In this document: positions 17,814-29,485 of the stretch, one piece after another
Position numbering within the stretch: position 1 is the stretch's first letter
How the letters are laid out: each line of letters begins with the position of its first letter
Assembly: GCF_007752535.1 (NCBI RefSeq)
Contig: NZ_CP036426.1
Coordinates: 5,704,001-5,768,000 of the forward strand
Length of the DNA stretch: 64,000 nt
Direction: 5' to 3'
DNA from: Tautonia plasticadhaerens
Lineage (GTDB): Bacteria; Planctomycetota; Planctomycetia; Isosphaerales; Isosphaeraceae
Notes under the pieces: model-generated
Databases searched by the model: none
What the model was told of the DNA's origin: nothing
The model's input: only the letters and a program-made list of their open reading frames with translations
Position numbers and translations under genes: made by a program

Positions 17814-18374
17814 ATGTCCGAATCGAATCAACCGCCCCCCGACGACGCCGCGGGGCCCTCGAAAGACCCGATGCCCTTCCTGCCCCGTCGCGCCCGATTC
17901 CACGACGTGCAGGACGAGTCCGTCCCCGAGGCCGTCACCCGCTCCTCCCCCGAGCGACAGGCGAAGGCGCTGGAACTGGCCCGCTTCGCCGCCCGGATCG
18001 CGGAGGAGAACCGCGCCCGGGACATCGAATTGCTGGATCTCCGCCAGTCGACCCCCCTATTCGACTACTTCGTGGTGATTACCGCCCCGTCCCGACGCCA
18101 GGCGAACGCGATCATCTCCGAGATCGACCACGAGATGAAGCAGCGGCAGGAGCAGAAGCTCGGCATCGAGGGGTCCGAAGAAGGGCGCTGGACCCTGATC
18201 GACTACGGCGACTTCGTCGTCCACGTCTTCTCCGACGAGGCCCGGGACTTCTACGCGATCGAGGACATCTGGGGAGACGCCACCCGTCTCGATTGGCGGG
18301 CGGAGACCGCCCCGGATTCGATTCCCGCTCCCGATCCCGCCCCCGCTCCCGACTCCCCGCCGCAGGGCGACTGA
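17814..18374 (+). CDS. rsfS: Ribosomal silencing factor RsfS
   Basis: A 186-residue RsfS (Iojap/DUF143) protein, which binds ribosomal protein L14 and blocks subunit joining when nutrients are low. The conserved domain spans about residues 50-160, with ALELARFAARIAEENRARDI, the signature DYFVVITAPSRRQANAI, and GRWTLIDYGDFVVHVF followed by DFYAIEDIWGDA. It has an extra N-terminal tail of about 45 residues and a short Pro/Asp/Ala tail at the end. The ATG at 17814 is chosen because upstream in-frame sequence is not protein-like. It lies 45 bp before argS, and the two are probably co-transcribed. Confidence 0.93.
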   Translation: MSESNQPPPDDAAGPSKDPMPFLPRRARFHDVQDESVPEAVTRSSPERQAKALELARFAARIAEENRARDIELLDLRQSTPLFDYFVVITAPSRRQANAIISEIDHEMKQRQEQKLGIEGSEEGRWTLIDYGDFVVHVFSDEARDFYAIEDIWGDATRLDWRAETAPDSIPAPDPAPAPDSPPQGD

Positions 18375-18419
18375 TCCGCGGCCCTTTCGATCTCCCCTCT
18401 CGAGACGCATCCCCCCGCC

Positions 18420-20276
18420 ATGAACGTCCTGCACCGCCTGCGACGCGCCTTCGCCGCCGCCTCACCCGAGGGCGCCTCTCCCGACGCCTTCGCCCAGGCG
18501 GTCCGGCCGAGCACCGACCCGAAGTTCGGCGATTATCAGGCCAACGGGTGCATGGCCGCCGCCAAGGCGACCGGCAGGAATCCCCGGGAGCTCGCCTCGG
18601 CGGTCGCCGATCGGGTCGATCTCGGGCCGATGGCCGAGGCACCCGAGGTCGCCGGGCCTGGCTTCCTCAACGTCCGGCTCCGGGACGACTGGATCTCGGC
18701 CGAGATGTCCGGCCTCCTCGCCGACGACCGCCTCGGCGTCGAGCCGACGGACGACCCGCAGACGATCATCATCGACTATTCCTCGCCGAACGTCGCCAAG
18801 CCGATGCACGTCGGCCACATCCGGTCGACCGTCATCGGCGAGAGCGTCTCGCGGATCCTGTCGAGCCTGGGGCACAAGGTCATCCGCGACAACCACCTCG
18901 GCGACTGGGGCCTCCAGTTCGGCCAGATCCTCTGGGGCTGGAAGAACCACCTCGACCCCGAGGCGTACGACCGCGAGCCCGTGGCCGAGCTTGCACGGCT
19001 CTACCGCCTCTCGGCCTCGAAGATGAAGGCGGCCGAGGAACTCGCCCCGAAGCTGGAGAAGGTCCGGGCGCTGGAGCGGCAGGGGAAGCCCGACGAGGCC
19101 GCCTCGCTGTTCTCGAAGCTGTTCGACGACGCCGGGATGTCCCGCGAGCAGGCCGAGGCGGCCGTCGCCGAGGCTCGGGCGGTCACCGAGGCCTCGCGGC
19201 AGGAGACGGCGAAGCTCCACGCCGGGGATCCGGAGAACCGGAAGCTCTGGGAGCAGTTCATGCCCCACTGCCTGGAGGCGTTGGAGGGAATCTACCATCG
19301 GCTCGGGGTCCGGTTCGACGTCCAGCTGGGCGAGAGCTTCTATGACGCCATGCTCACCGAGGTGGTGGAGAGCCTGAAGCAGGGCGGGCTTGCCGAGGCG
19401 AGCGAGGGGGCCACGGTCGTCTTCACCGAGTCGACCAAGGCGCCCATGATCGTGCAGAAGCGGGACGGCGCATTCACCTATGCCACCAGCGACCTGGCGA
19501 AGGTCAAGTACTGCGAGGACGAGTTCGACGCCGACCGGCTGCTCTACGTCGTCGACAGCCGCCAGGGGGACCACTTCAAGCAGGTCTTCGACGTCGCTCG
19601 TCGCTGGGGCTATGCCGACGTCGATTTCGACCACGTCGCCTTCGGCACCATCCTGGGGACCGACCGAAAGCCGTTCCGGACGAGGTCGGGCGACGTGGTC
19701 GGGCTGGAGTCCCTGCTGGATGAGGCGGTGGCCAAGGCCCGGGAGGTCGTCGAGCAGAACAGCGGCCACCTGCCCGAGGACGAGCGGGCTCGGGTTGCGG
19801 AGGTCGTCGGCATCGGCGCGGTGAAGTATGCCGACCTGTCGCAGAACCGGCTGAGCGACTACGTGTTTGACCTCGACAAGATGGTCGCCATGATCGGCAA
19901 CACGGCGACCTACCTCCAGTACGCCTACGCCCGGACCCGCTCGATCTTCCGCAAGGGGGAGACGACCCCGGAGGCGATCCGCCGGGCCCGGCCGACGATC
20001 CTGATCACCCACCCGGCGGAGCGGGCGCTGGGCGTCGCGTTGCTCCGGCTGCCGGAGACCCTGGAGGCCGCCGCCGCCGAGCTGAAGCCGAACGTGCTGG
20101 CCGACTACCTGTTCGGTTTGGCGAACCTCTTCAGCGGCTTCTTCGATGCCTGCCCGGTGCTGAAGGCCGAGTCGGCCGAGCGGCGGGACAGCCGGCTCGC
20201 CCTGTGCGACCTGACCGGCCGGACCCTGGCCTTCGGGCTCGAGCTGCTCGGGATCGAGGTGGTCGACCGGATGTGA
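18420..20276 (+). CDS. argS: Arginyl-tRNA synthetase
   Basis: A 618-residue class I arginyl-tRNA synthetase. The N-terminal tRNA-recognition domain ends before the catalytic domain, which has the HIGH-type motif [15 protein letters not shown], then [12 protein letters not shown], and [13 protein letters not shown] as in the family. The C-terminal anticodon-binding domain contains the [13 protein letters not shown] element typical of ArgRS. The KMSKS loop is degenerate (region [10 protein letters not shown]), as in many ArgRS. Full length and start ATG fit the family; the N-terminus ([14 protein letters not shown]) matches the Add-1 domain. It follows rsfS by 45 bp. Confidence 0.97.
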   Translation: MNVLHRLRRAFAAASPEGASPDAFAQAVRPSTDPKFGDYQANGCMAAAKATGRNPRELASAVADRVDLGPMAEAPEVAGPGFLNVRLRDDWISAEMSGLLADDRLGVEPTDDPQTIIIDYSSPNVAKPMHVGHIRSTVIGESVSRILSSLGHKVIRDNHLGDWGLQFGQILWGWKNHLDPEAYDREPVAELARLYRLSASKMKAAEELAPKLEKVRALERQGKPDEAASLFSKLFDDAGMSREQAEAAVAEARAVTEASRQETAKLHAGDPENRKLWEQFMPHCLEALEGIYHRLGVRFDVQLGESFYDAMLTEVVESLKQGGLAEASEGATVVFTESTKAPMIVQKRDGAFTYATSDLAKVKYCEDEFDADRLLYVVDSRQGDHFKQVFDVARRWGYADVDFDHVAFGTILGTDRKPFRTRSGDVVGLESLLDEAVAKAREVVEQNSGHLPEDERARVAEVVGIGAVKYADLSQNRLSDYVFDLDKMVAMIGNTATYLQYAYARTRSIFRKGETTPEAIRRARPTILITHPAERALGVALLRLPETLEAAAAELKPNVLADYLFGLANLFSGFFDACPVLKAESAERRDSRLALCDLTGRTLAFGLELLGIEVVDRM

Positions 20277-20345
20277 GCCGGGGATCCGCCCTCCGGCCCA
20301 CGGTCGGGGCCGGGAACCGTCTTCCCGGTGCGCGGGCCGGGCGTG

Positions 20346-20351
20346 TATGAT
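20346..20351 (+). promoter_or_regulatory. Candidate -10 box for rpsN
   Basis: TATGAT matches five of six -10 positions and lies 103 bp upstream of the rpsN start and 69 bp after the argS stop. The -35 region about 17-18 bases upstream (TTCCCG) is weak. It suggests that rpsN can be transcribed on its own. Confidence 0.35.
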
Positions 20352-20454
20352 GATCCGATTCGAACGTCCACTGGCGGTTCGACGGGGAGGGTCCGACGGT
20401 CGGGACTGCCCGGAGGCACCGCGACGGTTCGAGAGCACGATTCGGAGGGCCGAG

Positions 20455-20724
20455 ATGGCCTCGAAGTCCAGCGTCGAGAAGATGAAGCGGATCGAGGAAC
20501 TGGTCGCCAAGTACGCCGAGCGACGCAAGGCCCTCAAGGAGGCGGGCGACTACGCCGGCCTGGCCCGCCTGCCCCGGAACTCCAGCCCGGTCCGGCATCG
20601 CCGGATGTGCGCGCTGACGGGTCGCTCTCGCGGCAACTATCGCAAGTTCGGCATCTCCCGAATCATGCTGCGCCAGCTCGCCCACGAGGGGAAGATCCCG
20701 GGGATGAAGAAGGCGAGCTGGTAA
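20455..20724 (+). CDS. rpsN: Small ribosomal subunit protein S14, zinc-independent form
   Basis: An 89-residue S14 protein of the small ribosomal subunit. The conserved C-terminal block [18 protein letters not shown] and ending PGMKKASW are clear. It has a single cysteine and lacks the two CXXC pairs of the 61-residue zinc-binding S14, and its length is that of the zinc-independent form (as in the B. subtilis second S14). The ATG at 20455 is preceded by GGAGGGC at ideal spacing; longer readings are not supported. The gene stands alone here, away from any ribosomal protein operon. Confidence 0.95.
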   Translation: MASKSSVEKMKRIEELVAKYAERRKALKEAGDYAGLARLPRNSSPVRHRRMCALTGRSRGNYRKFGISRIMLRQLAHEGKIPGMKKASW

Positions 20725-21768
<1,044 letters not shown>

Positions 21769-21811
21769 ATCCCTACCGATCGCCCCCGCACTCGGCGAAG
21801 GAGCACCCGCC

Positions 21812-22798
21812 GTGAGCACCGCCCCGGCCCCGACCGGCGACGCGCCGAGACCGGCCGCACCCTGGAACCGGCGCCACCTGCTCGGCCTCGAGGAACTCTC
21901 CGCCGAGGAGATCACCGCCATCCTCGACACCGCCGACTCCTTCGCCGAGGTCTCCGACCGCCCCCGGAAGAAGGTCCCCGCCTTACAAGGCAAGGTGGTC
22001 TTCAACCTCTTCTTCGAGAACTCGACCCGCACCCGGACCAGTTTCAGCCTCGCGGCGAAGCGTCTCTCGGCCGACGTCCAGGACTTCACCGCGAGCACCT
22101 CGAGCCTCTCCAAGGGGGAGTCGTTCATCGACACCGCCCGGAACATCGAGGCGATGGGCTGCGACGTGATGATCGTCCGGCACTCGATCTCCGGCGCCCC
22201 CAAGCTCCTCGCCCAGCACGTGCGGTCCTCCGTCATCAACGCCGGGGACGGCGCCCACGAGCACCCGACCCAGGGGCTGCTCGACCTGCTGACCATCCGC
22301 CGCAAGAAGGGGAGCATCGCCGGGTTGACGGTCGGCCTCGTCGGGGACATCGCGCATTCCCGGGTCGCCCGGTCGAACATCTGGGGCCTGAAAAAACTCG
22401 GCGCGAAGGTGATCCTCTGCGGCCCGCCGACGCTCGTCCCCCGGGGCTTCGAGCGCCTCGGCTGCGAGGTCGCCCACCACCTGGATGACGTCCTCCCGAG
22501 GCTCGACGTCATCAACGTCCTCCGCATCCAGTTCGAGCGGCAGCAGAAGGGGCTTTTCCCGTCCGTCTCGGAATACTTCCACTTCTACGGCATGACCCGG
22601 GAGCGGCTGGGGCGCTCCCGACCCGACCTGCTGCTGCTCGCCCCCGGCCCGATCAACCGGGGCGTCGAGCTGACCCCCGAGGTCGCCGACGGCCCGAATT
22701 CCGCGATCCTCGACCAGGTGACCAACGGCCTGGCCGTCCGGATGGCGGTCCTGTATCTCGTCAGCGGGCTGCCCCAGGCCCGGAATCCGGTCGCCTGA
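21812..22798 (+). CDS. pyrB: Aspartate carbamoyltransferase catalytic chain
   Basis: A 328-residue aspartate carbamoyltransferase, which joins carbamoyl phosphate and aspartate in the second step of pyrimidine synthesis. The carbamoyl-phosphate site [14 protein letters not shown] is intact, as are [14 protein letters not shown] and the aspartate-loop region near [10 protein letters not shown]. The start is GTG with GAAGGAG eight bases upstream; about 18 extra N-terminal residues precede the conserved HLLGLEELS. No regulatory-chain gene (pyrI) is in the window. It sits between pyrR and a small unknown gene. Confidence 0.96.
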   Translation: MSTAPAPTGDAPRPAAPWNRRHLLGLEELSAEEITAILDTADSFAEVSDRPRKKVPALQGKVVFNLFFENSTRTRTSFSLAAKRLSADVQDFTASTSSLSKGESFIDTARNIEAMGCDVMIVRHSISGAPKLLAQHVRSSVINAGDGAHEHPTQGLLDLLTIRRKKGSIAGLTVGLVGDIAHSRVARSNIWGLKKLGAKVILCGPPTLVPRGFERLGCEVAHHLDDVLPRLDVINVLRIQFERQQKGLFPSVSEYFHFYGMTRERLGRSRPDLLLLAPGPINRGVELTPEVADGPNSAILDQVTNGLAVRMAVLYLVSGLPQARNPVA

Positions 22799-22827
22799 TC
22801 CCCCCTTCCCCGCCGGAAGCCGACACG

Positions 22828-23211
22828 ATGATTAGCCCGACTGCCCCGGCTGCGACGAGGTTCGGGACGCGCATCGCGCGTCGCCGACCCGACTCGGCCG
22901 AGGGCTCCCGCCGGGGGATCGATCCCGGGGTGATCGGGGATCGGACCTGGGCGGAGCGGACCGAGGTCGCCGCGTCGGTTTCCTGGATGGTCCGACGCCT
23001 CGGATGGGCCGCCCACGAGTGGGCGATGGATGGCACCCGCCTTCGCGTCGACCCGGACCTCCGGGTGCTGGGGGACGACCCCAGGCCGACCGGCGAGGGC
23101 CGGGACGCCGGCGACCTCAGCCCCCGATTCGACCCGGACCCGGAGGAGGCCCCGGCCGTGCCCGATCGCCGGGAGGACGCCCGCCTCGCCGAGGAGGACT
23201 TTTCGCCGTGA
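22828..23211 (+). CDS. Unknown small protein in the pyr operon
   Basis: A 127-residue protein I do not recognise, placed 29 bp after pyrB; its TGA stop overlaps the pyrC GTG start in a GTGA quartet. The tight fit on both sides argues that it is translated and coupled to pyrC. The first 35 residues are basic; the middle (VSWMVRRLGWAAHEWAMDG) could form an amphipathic helix; the last 50 residues are acidic and Pro-rich and look flexible. No catalytic motif, signal or membrane helix is seen. A GGAAG ribosome site precedes the ATG. It could bind or bridge the pyrimidine enzymes, but that is a guess. Confidence 0.7.
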   Translation: MISPTAPAATRFGTRIARRRPDSAEGSRRGIDPGVIGDRTWAERTEVAASVSWMVRRLGWAAHEWAMDGTRLRVDPDLRVLGDDPRPTGEGRDAGDLSPRFDPDPEEAPAVPDRREDARLAEEDFSP

Positions 23212-24524
23212 GTACGATCCACATCAAGGGCGGCCGCGTGATCGACCCCGGCCAGGGGGTCGACGCCTCGCTCGACGTCTGGCTCCGCGACCGCAAGGTG
23301 CTCGCCGTCGGCCGGGAAGGGCCCGGCGACGCGGACGAGGTGATCGACGCGGGCGGCCTGATCGTCTGCCCCGGGCTGATCGACTGCCACGTCCACCTCC
23401 GGGAGCCCGGCAACGAGGAGGACGAGACGATCGCCACCGGGGCCGATGCCGCCCTGGCCGGGGGCGTGACCACCGTCGCCTGCATGCCGAACACGATCCC
23501 GCCGCTCGACACCCCCGCCGGGGTCGAATACATCGTGCTCCAGGCCAAGCGGGCGAAGAAGTGCAACGTCTACCCGGTCGGCGCCGTCAGCAAGGGCCGG
23601 TCGGGCGGCGAGCTCGCCGAGCTGGGACGCCTGGTCGAGGCCGGGGCCGTCGCCTTCACCGACGACGGCGCCCCGGTCGCCAACCCCTCCCTGATGAAGC
23701 GGGCACTCCAGTATGCGAGCATGTTCGACAAGGTCATCATGCAGCACTGCCAGGTGATGGAACTGACCGACGGGGGCGTGATGAACGGCGGCTACCAGTC
23801 GATGCGACTGGGGATCCCCGGCATGCCGCCGGAGGCCGAGGACATCATGGTGGCCCGGGACATCCGGCTGGCCGAGGTCACCGGTGGCCGGCTGCACATC
23901 CAGCACATCTCGACGGCCAGGGCCGTCGAGGTCGTCCGGGAGGGGAAGCGACGGGGGGTCCGCGTGACGGCCGAGGCCTGCCCGCACCACTTCACCCTGA
24001 CCGACGACCGGCTCGAATCGTTCGATTCGCATTTCAAAATGAATCCGCCCTTGAGGACGTCGGAGGACGTGCAGGCCGTGATCGAGGGGCTGACCGACGG
24101 CACGATCGAGGTCCTGTCCACCGACCATGCCCCGCACGCCCCGGAGAAGAAGGCCCGGGAGCTGAACCTCGCCCCGTTCGGGATCATCGGCCTGGAGACG
24201 CTCGTCCCCCTGGTGGTCACGCACCTGATCGGGCCCGGCCACCTCGACTGGCCGACCGCCATCCGGATGCTCACCGTCGCCCCGGCCGACCTCCTCGGGC
24301 TGGGCCACCGCAAGGGGAGCCTTGCTCCCGGTTTCGACGCCGACGTGACGATCCTCGACCCCTCGGCCCGATGGACCGTCGACCCGGGACGATCTCGCTC
24401 CAAGAGTCGCAATACCCCGTTCGGCGGCTGGGAGGTCACCGGCCGTGCCCACACGGTGATCGTCAACGGCGAGATCCGATTCCGCCACGATCCGGGCGAA
24501 CGGGGCGATCTCCCGGCTGGCTGA
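23208..24524 (+). CDS. pyrC: Dihydroorotase, type I
   Basis: A 438-residue class I dihydroorotase, the zinc enzyme that closes carbamoyl aspartate to dihydroorotate. The metal site is visible as the HXH in GLIDCHVHLREPGNEED, an aspartate in AFTDDGAPV, His in IMQHCQ and LHIQHIST, and the catalytic Asp in LSTDHAPHAPEKK. The substrate arginine and NPPLR segment are also present. The GTG start at 23208 has GAGGAGGA upstream and overlaps the stop of the small upstream gene. In related bacteria this type forms a complex with PyrB, which fits the shared operon. Confidence 0.96.
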   Translation: MSTIHIKGGRVIDPGQGVDASLDVWLRDRKVLAVGREGPGDADEVIDAGGLIVCPGLIDCHVHLREPGNEEDETIATGADAALAGGVTTVACMPNTIPPLDTPAGVEYIVLQAKRAKKCNVYPVGAVSKGRSGGELAELGRLVEAGAVAFTDDGAPVANPSLMKRALQYASMFDKVIMQHCQVMELTDGGVMNGGYQSMRLGIPGMPPEAEDIMVARDIRLAEVTGGRLHIQHISTARAVEVVREGKRRGVRVTAEACPHHFTLTDDRLESFDSHFKMNPPLRTSEDVQAVIEGLTDGTIEVLSTDHAPHAPEKKARELNLAPFGIIGLETLVPLVVTHLIGPGHLDWPTAIRMLTVAPADLLGLGHRKGSLAPGFDADVTILDPSARWTVDPGRSRSKSRNTPFGGWEVTGRAHTVIVNGEIRFRHDPGERGDLPAG

Positions 24525-24680
24525 GCGGCGACCCGGGTCGAAAAACTCGGGCCGATCACGTGACGGATCACGCTGATCTCCCTCAGCGGGGCTCGACTCG
24601 GTTCGGGCCCGAGACCGGAGGGCCGGCATGTCGATGCCGGTCCCCTCGACGCCCCACCTCTCCCATCGGGGAGCCCGATC

Positions 24681-26186
24681 ATGGACCGCGCACTCACCTC
24701 GACGGCCGACCAGGCCGTCCGTGGGCCGGGGGACGCTTACGCCCCGAGCCTCGACTCGACCGAGTCCGATCGCCGCCTGGAGGACTGGATCGCGTCCCGC
24801 CTGGAGGGCAAGCCCGATCGGCCGAGGCATTCGACCTGGTCGATCCGAATGCCCCCCGAGGTGGTTGGCGGTCGTGCCGGCGATTGCGAGAACGCCGACT
24901 TCCGCGCCGGCACAAATCCCGGCTGGAAACGGGTCAACGTCGACCCGATCGGCGATGTGATCGTCGTCACCCCGGTCGATTCGCAGTTGCTCGGCGAGGT
25001 GACCCTCGCCGAACTCCGAAGCGAGCTCTTCCGGCTCTGCGACGCCGGTTGCGGTCGGCTCGTCCTGAATCTGGCCCGAGTCGACCGGTTCTCCAGCCAG
25101 TTCCTCGAGTTGCTGATCACGCTCGATCGCCATTGTTCGATGGTTCCTGGCGGGACGCTGAGGGTTTGCATGGTCGGCCCGGAGTTGGCGAGGCTCCTCG
25201 CGATCTCCGGGCTCGATCGGCGGTTCGGGATCGCACCCGATCTCCCCCAGGCGCTGGCCGCCCCTTGGCCGTCGACGCCGAGGACGGTCCCGGTCGAGAT
25301 CCTCGAGGAACTCATCCGCCGACCAACCTCCCCGACCACGGGCGAGGAAGCCCCCGATCCGTCGCCCGCCGTGCCGCCGCCCGGGGCCGGTCCCACATCT
25401 CTGGCGGCCCTCGTGATCCGGGTGGCGGGGACCGAGCCGCGAGTCGTGCCCATCCCCGAGGCCGGGCTCCGGATCGGCCGCGACGCCTCGTGCGAGGTGC
25501 TCGTGAGCGACCCGGCGGTGAGTCGGGTTCACGCCTGGGTCGGGCCCCGGGACGGCCGGCTCACGCTCGAGGATCTCGGTTCGACGAACGGGACCTCGAT
25601 CTCGGGACGTGTCATCCGGGCCGAAGGGGTCTGGATTCGGGCCGGTTCGGAGTTCTCGATCGGCCCGGGCCGATTCGGGCTGTCCGACGCTCCCGACCCG
25701 ATCGTCGAGGACATCCTCGACGAATGGTCTCACGCCCCGGAGGCTCCCGAATCGGTCCCCGGCCCCACGATGTGCCTTCTGTCAGGGAGCGGCGACGACC
25801 CCGATGCCGATCCTCATGCCGCGGGCGATCCGTTCACGATCCGCTGCGAGGCGATCGAGGGGGTCCTGGTCCTCACCCCGATGGTCCCTCGGCTCGACGA
25901 CGAGGCGGCGATCGGCCCGATCCGGGATCGGATCGATGCACTGATCCGGGAGTCGGGACCGACGCCCCGGATCGTCGTCAACCTCGCACCCCTCGTGTCG
26001 CTCTCGGGGCGGGGGATCGGGCTATTGCTCTCCCAGCAACTCCGGCTTCGGCGGGAGGGCGGTGGGGTCCGGCTCGCCCAGCCGAATGCGGCGGTCGCGA
26101 CGGCAATGGAGATCGTCAGCCTGTCCACGCTCATCGAGACGTTCCCGACGATCCACGACGCCGTGCTCACCCGATGGGCCGACTGA
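24681..26186 (+). CDS. STAS-FHA-STAS domain protein
   Basis: A 501-residue cytosolic protein with three domains. A first STAS-like domain covers about residues 85-195 (LVLNLARVDRFSSQFLELL, with serines 138-139 where anti-sigma antagonists are phosphorylated). An FHA domain covers about 245-335, with the phosphothreonine-binding motifs GRDASCEV, SRVHAWV and GSTNGTSI all intact. A second STAS-like domain covers about 385-500 (IVVNLAPLVSLSGRGIGLLL). The linkers are Pro/acid-rich. By family it should link Ser/Thr kinase signalling (FHA) to STAS-type partner switching; no partner kinase, phosphatase or sigma factor is adjacent. ATG 24681 has GGGGAG upstream. Confidence 0.85.
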   Translation: MDRALTSTADQAVRGPGDAYAPSLDSTESDRRLEDWIASRLEGKPDRPRHSTWSIRMPPEVVGGRAGDCENADFRAGTNPGWKRVNVDPIGDVIVVTPVDSQLLGEVTLAELRSELFRLCDAGCGRLVLNLARVDRFSSQFLELLITLDRHCSMVPGGTLRVCMVGPELARLLAISGLDRRFGIAPDLPQALAAPWPSTPRTVPVEILEELIRRPTSPTTGEEAPDPSPAVPPPGAGPTSLAALVIRVAGTEPRVVPIPEAGLRIGRDASCEVLVSDPAVSRVHAWVGPRDGRLTLEDLGSTNGTSISGRVIRAEGVWIRAGSEFSIGPGRFGLSDAPDPIVEDILDEWSHAPEAPESVPGPTMCLLSGSGDDPDADPHAAGDPFTIRCEAIEGVLVLTPMVPRLDDEAAIGPIRDRIDALIRESGPTPRIVVNLAPLVSLSGRGIGLLLSQQLRLRREGGGVRLAQPNAAVATAMEIVSLSTLIETFPTIHDAVLTRWAD

Positions 26187-26200
26187 CGACCCCGGGCGAT

Positions 26201-26229
26201 TTGCCGAAAGGCCGGTCCTGGAATATGCT
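26201..26229 (+). promoter_or_regulatory. Candidate promoter of the NYN nuclease gene
   Basis: TTGCCG (26201-26206) and TATGCT (26224-26229) lie exactly 17 bp apart, each with four of six consensus matches, directly after the STAS-FHA gene. The start of transcription would be near 26236, giving a 50-nt leader before the ATG at 26286. Confidence 0.45.
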
Positions 26230-26285
26230 TGGAGAGGGGAGGCGGGTGGGCCGCCTCGAAGCTCGTCCCTGGGCGATTCGGGCCG

Positions 26286-26936
26286 ATGCGGCTTCTGATC
26301 GACGGCTACAACCTGATGCATGCCGCCGGTCGGATGGGACGACGGTTCGGGCCCGACGGCCTGCGCCGGGCCCGACACCGATTCCTCGATGAGCTTGCCC
26401 ATACTCTCGGGGCGGAGCAGGCCGGCCAGACGACCCTCGTCTTCGACGCCACCACGCTCCCCCTGAGTCAAGCACCGGAATCGTCCCATAAGGGGATGTC
26501 CGTGATCTTCGCCGTCGAGGAGGACGACGCGGATACCCGGATCGAACTGCTCATCGCCGGAGACTCCGCCCCCAGGTCCCTGACGGTCGTCTCGACCGAC
26601 CGCCGGATCCGTCGGGCGGCCGCGCGACGCCGGGCCACGGCCGTGCGCTCGGACGATTTCCTGGATTACCTCGACACCCTCCGCGCACGTTCGGCCGCTC
26701 CGTCGCCGAAAGACCGCCACGGCCTCCGGGACCGGAACGAGACGCCCGGCCCTGATGAGAGGGACGACTGGCTCCGGATCTTCGCCGAGGGGGACGAGGA
26801 GACCGGGCTCGACCCGGGCTATGGTCCCGACCCTCCGGGTTGGACCGATGAGGATTTCGAGCGCATCGTCCGGGAAGTCGAGGCCGAGTTCCGGGACTCG
26901 ATTCGCCCCCTCCCCTCCCGCTCCCGGAAGCCTTGA
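26286..26936 (+). CDS. NYN domain (YacP-like) ribonuclease
   Basis: A 216-residue protein with an N-terminal NYN (YacP/DUF901) domain of the PIN-like nuclease fold. The metal-binding acids are visible in RLLIDGYNLMHAAG, TTLVFDATT, DDADTRIELLI and VVSTDRRIRRAA. By family it is a cytosolic metal-dependent RNase that takes part in rRNA or mRNA processing. Its C-terminal 75 residues are acidic and specific to this protein. The ATG at 26286 is used because the NYN strand begins at residue 2; the upstream frame is not protein-like. Confidence 0.85.
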   Translation: MRLLIDGYNLMHAAGRMGRRFGPDGLRRARHRFLDELAHTLGAEQAGQTTLVFDATTLPLSQAPESSHKGMSVIFAVEEDDADTRIELLIAGDSAPRSLTVVSTDRRIRRAAARRRATAVRSDDFLDYLDTLRARSAAPSPKDRHGLRDRNETPGPDERDDWLRIFAEGDEETGLDPGYGPDPPGWTDEDFERIVREVEAEFRDSIRPLPSRSRKP

Positions 26937-27033
26937 AGAGGGGCGGGGGCTGGAACCGGCCCTCACTCCTTTGGTAAAACCGTGCGGTAACGCTCCGATC
27001 AGGCTGACACGCCGATCTCGGGATTGCCGCACC

Positions 27034-28020
27034 ATGCCCTGCTCCTCCGGTGCTCGACGCGCATGCCCTGCGAGTCGTCTCGTCCTCACCTCGTTCCTGC
27101 TCGTGATGCACTCCCCCCAGGCGTCCTCCCAGGATCGTCGGCCGGGGGCGAGCGTGTCTCCCGGGGTCGAGCTGATCCGGGACGTCGAATATGGCACGGG
27201 CGGCGAGCGTCCGCTGCTTCTGCACGTCATCCTGCCCTCGGAGTCCCCGGGGCGACCGATGCCCGCGGTCGTCTGGATCCACGGCGGGGCCTGGCGAGGC
27301 GGGAGTCGGGACGGCGGGATCCGGCGGCTCATGCCGCTGGTCCGCCGGGGATACGTCGGGGCGTCGATCGAGTATCGCCTTTCCGGGGAGGCCACGTTCC
27401 CCGCCCAGATCGAGGACTGCAAGGCCGCGATCCGGTTCCTCCGGTCGCACGCGGCGGAGTATGGAATCGACGCCCGGCGGATCGGCGTCTGGGGAGATTC
27501 CGCCGGCGGGCACCTGGCCGCACTCCTGGGGACCTCGGGAGGGGTCGAGGACCTCGCAGGGAGGGGTGGCAGTCCTGGGGAATCGGATCGGGTCCAGGCG
27601 GTCTGCGACTTCTTCGGGCCGACCGACCTGCTGCTCATGAACGAACAGGGCAGCCGGATGGACCACGACGCGGCCGACTCCCCCGAGTCGCTCCTCATCG
27701 GCGGCCCGATCCAGGCCCTTCCCGGGCTGGCCGCACGGGCGAATCCGATCACTTACGTCTCCCCCGATGATCCGCCGTTCCTCCTCGTCCACGGCGACCG
27801 AGACGAGCTCGTCCCCCTCGGCCAGAGCGAGTTGCTCCGGGACGCCTTGAGGGCGGCGGGGGTCCCCGCGACCCTCCACGTCGTCGAGGGGGGAGGTCAC
27901 GGCCAGGGCTTCCCGCCCGAAGTCGATCGCCTGGTCGTCGAGTTCTTCGACCGGACCCTCCGGGGTGAGGGGGAATCCGCCGCCGTCGAGGAACGGGAGG
28001 CGGCCGTCCCTTGCAACTGA
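27034..28020 (+). CDS. Exported alpha/beta hydrolase (BD-FAE/esterase-like)
   Basis: A 328-residue exported hydrolase. An N-terminal signal-like segment (residues about 12-32) is followed by an alpha/beta hydrolase domain with the oxyanion motif HGGAW (about 83-87), the nucleophile elbow GDSAGG (Ser156), an acid in VHGDRDELVP and the histidine in GGGHGQGF. This is the BD-FAE/acetyl-esterase type, often active on acylated plant or algal polysaccharides. It is a paralogue of the hydrolase at 35.7 kb. The ATG at 27034 is used; the longer frame upstream overlaps the NYN gene. Confidence 0.88.
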   Translation: MPCSSGARRACPASRLVLTSFLLVMHSPQASSQDRRPGASVSPGVELIRDVEYGTGGERPLLLHVILPSESPGRPMPAVVWIHGGAWRGGSRDGGIRRLMPLVRRGYVGASIEYRLSGEATFPAQIEDCKAAIRFLRSHAAEYGIDARRIGVWGDSAGGHLAALLGTSGGVEDLAGRGGSPGESDRVQAVCDFFGPTDLLLMNEQGSRMDHDAADSPESLLIGGPIQALPGLAARANPITYVSPDDPPFLLVHGDRDELVPLGQSELLRDALRAAGVPATLHVVEGGGHGQGFPPEVDRLVVEFFDRTLRGEGESAAVEEREAAVPCN

Positions 28021-28237
28021 CGTTATCGATCCCTCGGGCCATCCCAGCCCTGCCCCCAACGCGTCGTTGCCACCACGACGGGGCCCGACGCGAGGAGGCG
28101 TCGCACCGAGTGCGACCGCTCGACGGGTACACTCCCCGACCCCGGCTTCCTGATTCGACTCCACCCGACCGGATCCGACTCGCCGCGACTGCTCGCCTCG
28201 CCTCGGATACCGACCGCCTCGATCGAGACCGAACCCC

Positions 28238-29485
<1,248 letters not shown>

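Noticed and set aside
18462-20537. A 691-codon minus-strand open frame opposite argS
   Set aside because: It is a shadow of argS with biased composition and no motif.
22761-25733. A 990-codon open frame on the minus strand across pyrC and the STAS-FHA gene
   Set aside because: It is antisense to well-identified genes, is rich in Arg/Asp/Gly/Pro and has no recognisable domain; high GC removes stop codons in shadow frames.
23030-26392. A 1120-codon plus-strand open frame across pyrC and the STAS-FHA gene
   Set aside because: It is extremely Arg/Pro/Gly-rich and out of frame with two clear genes.
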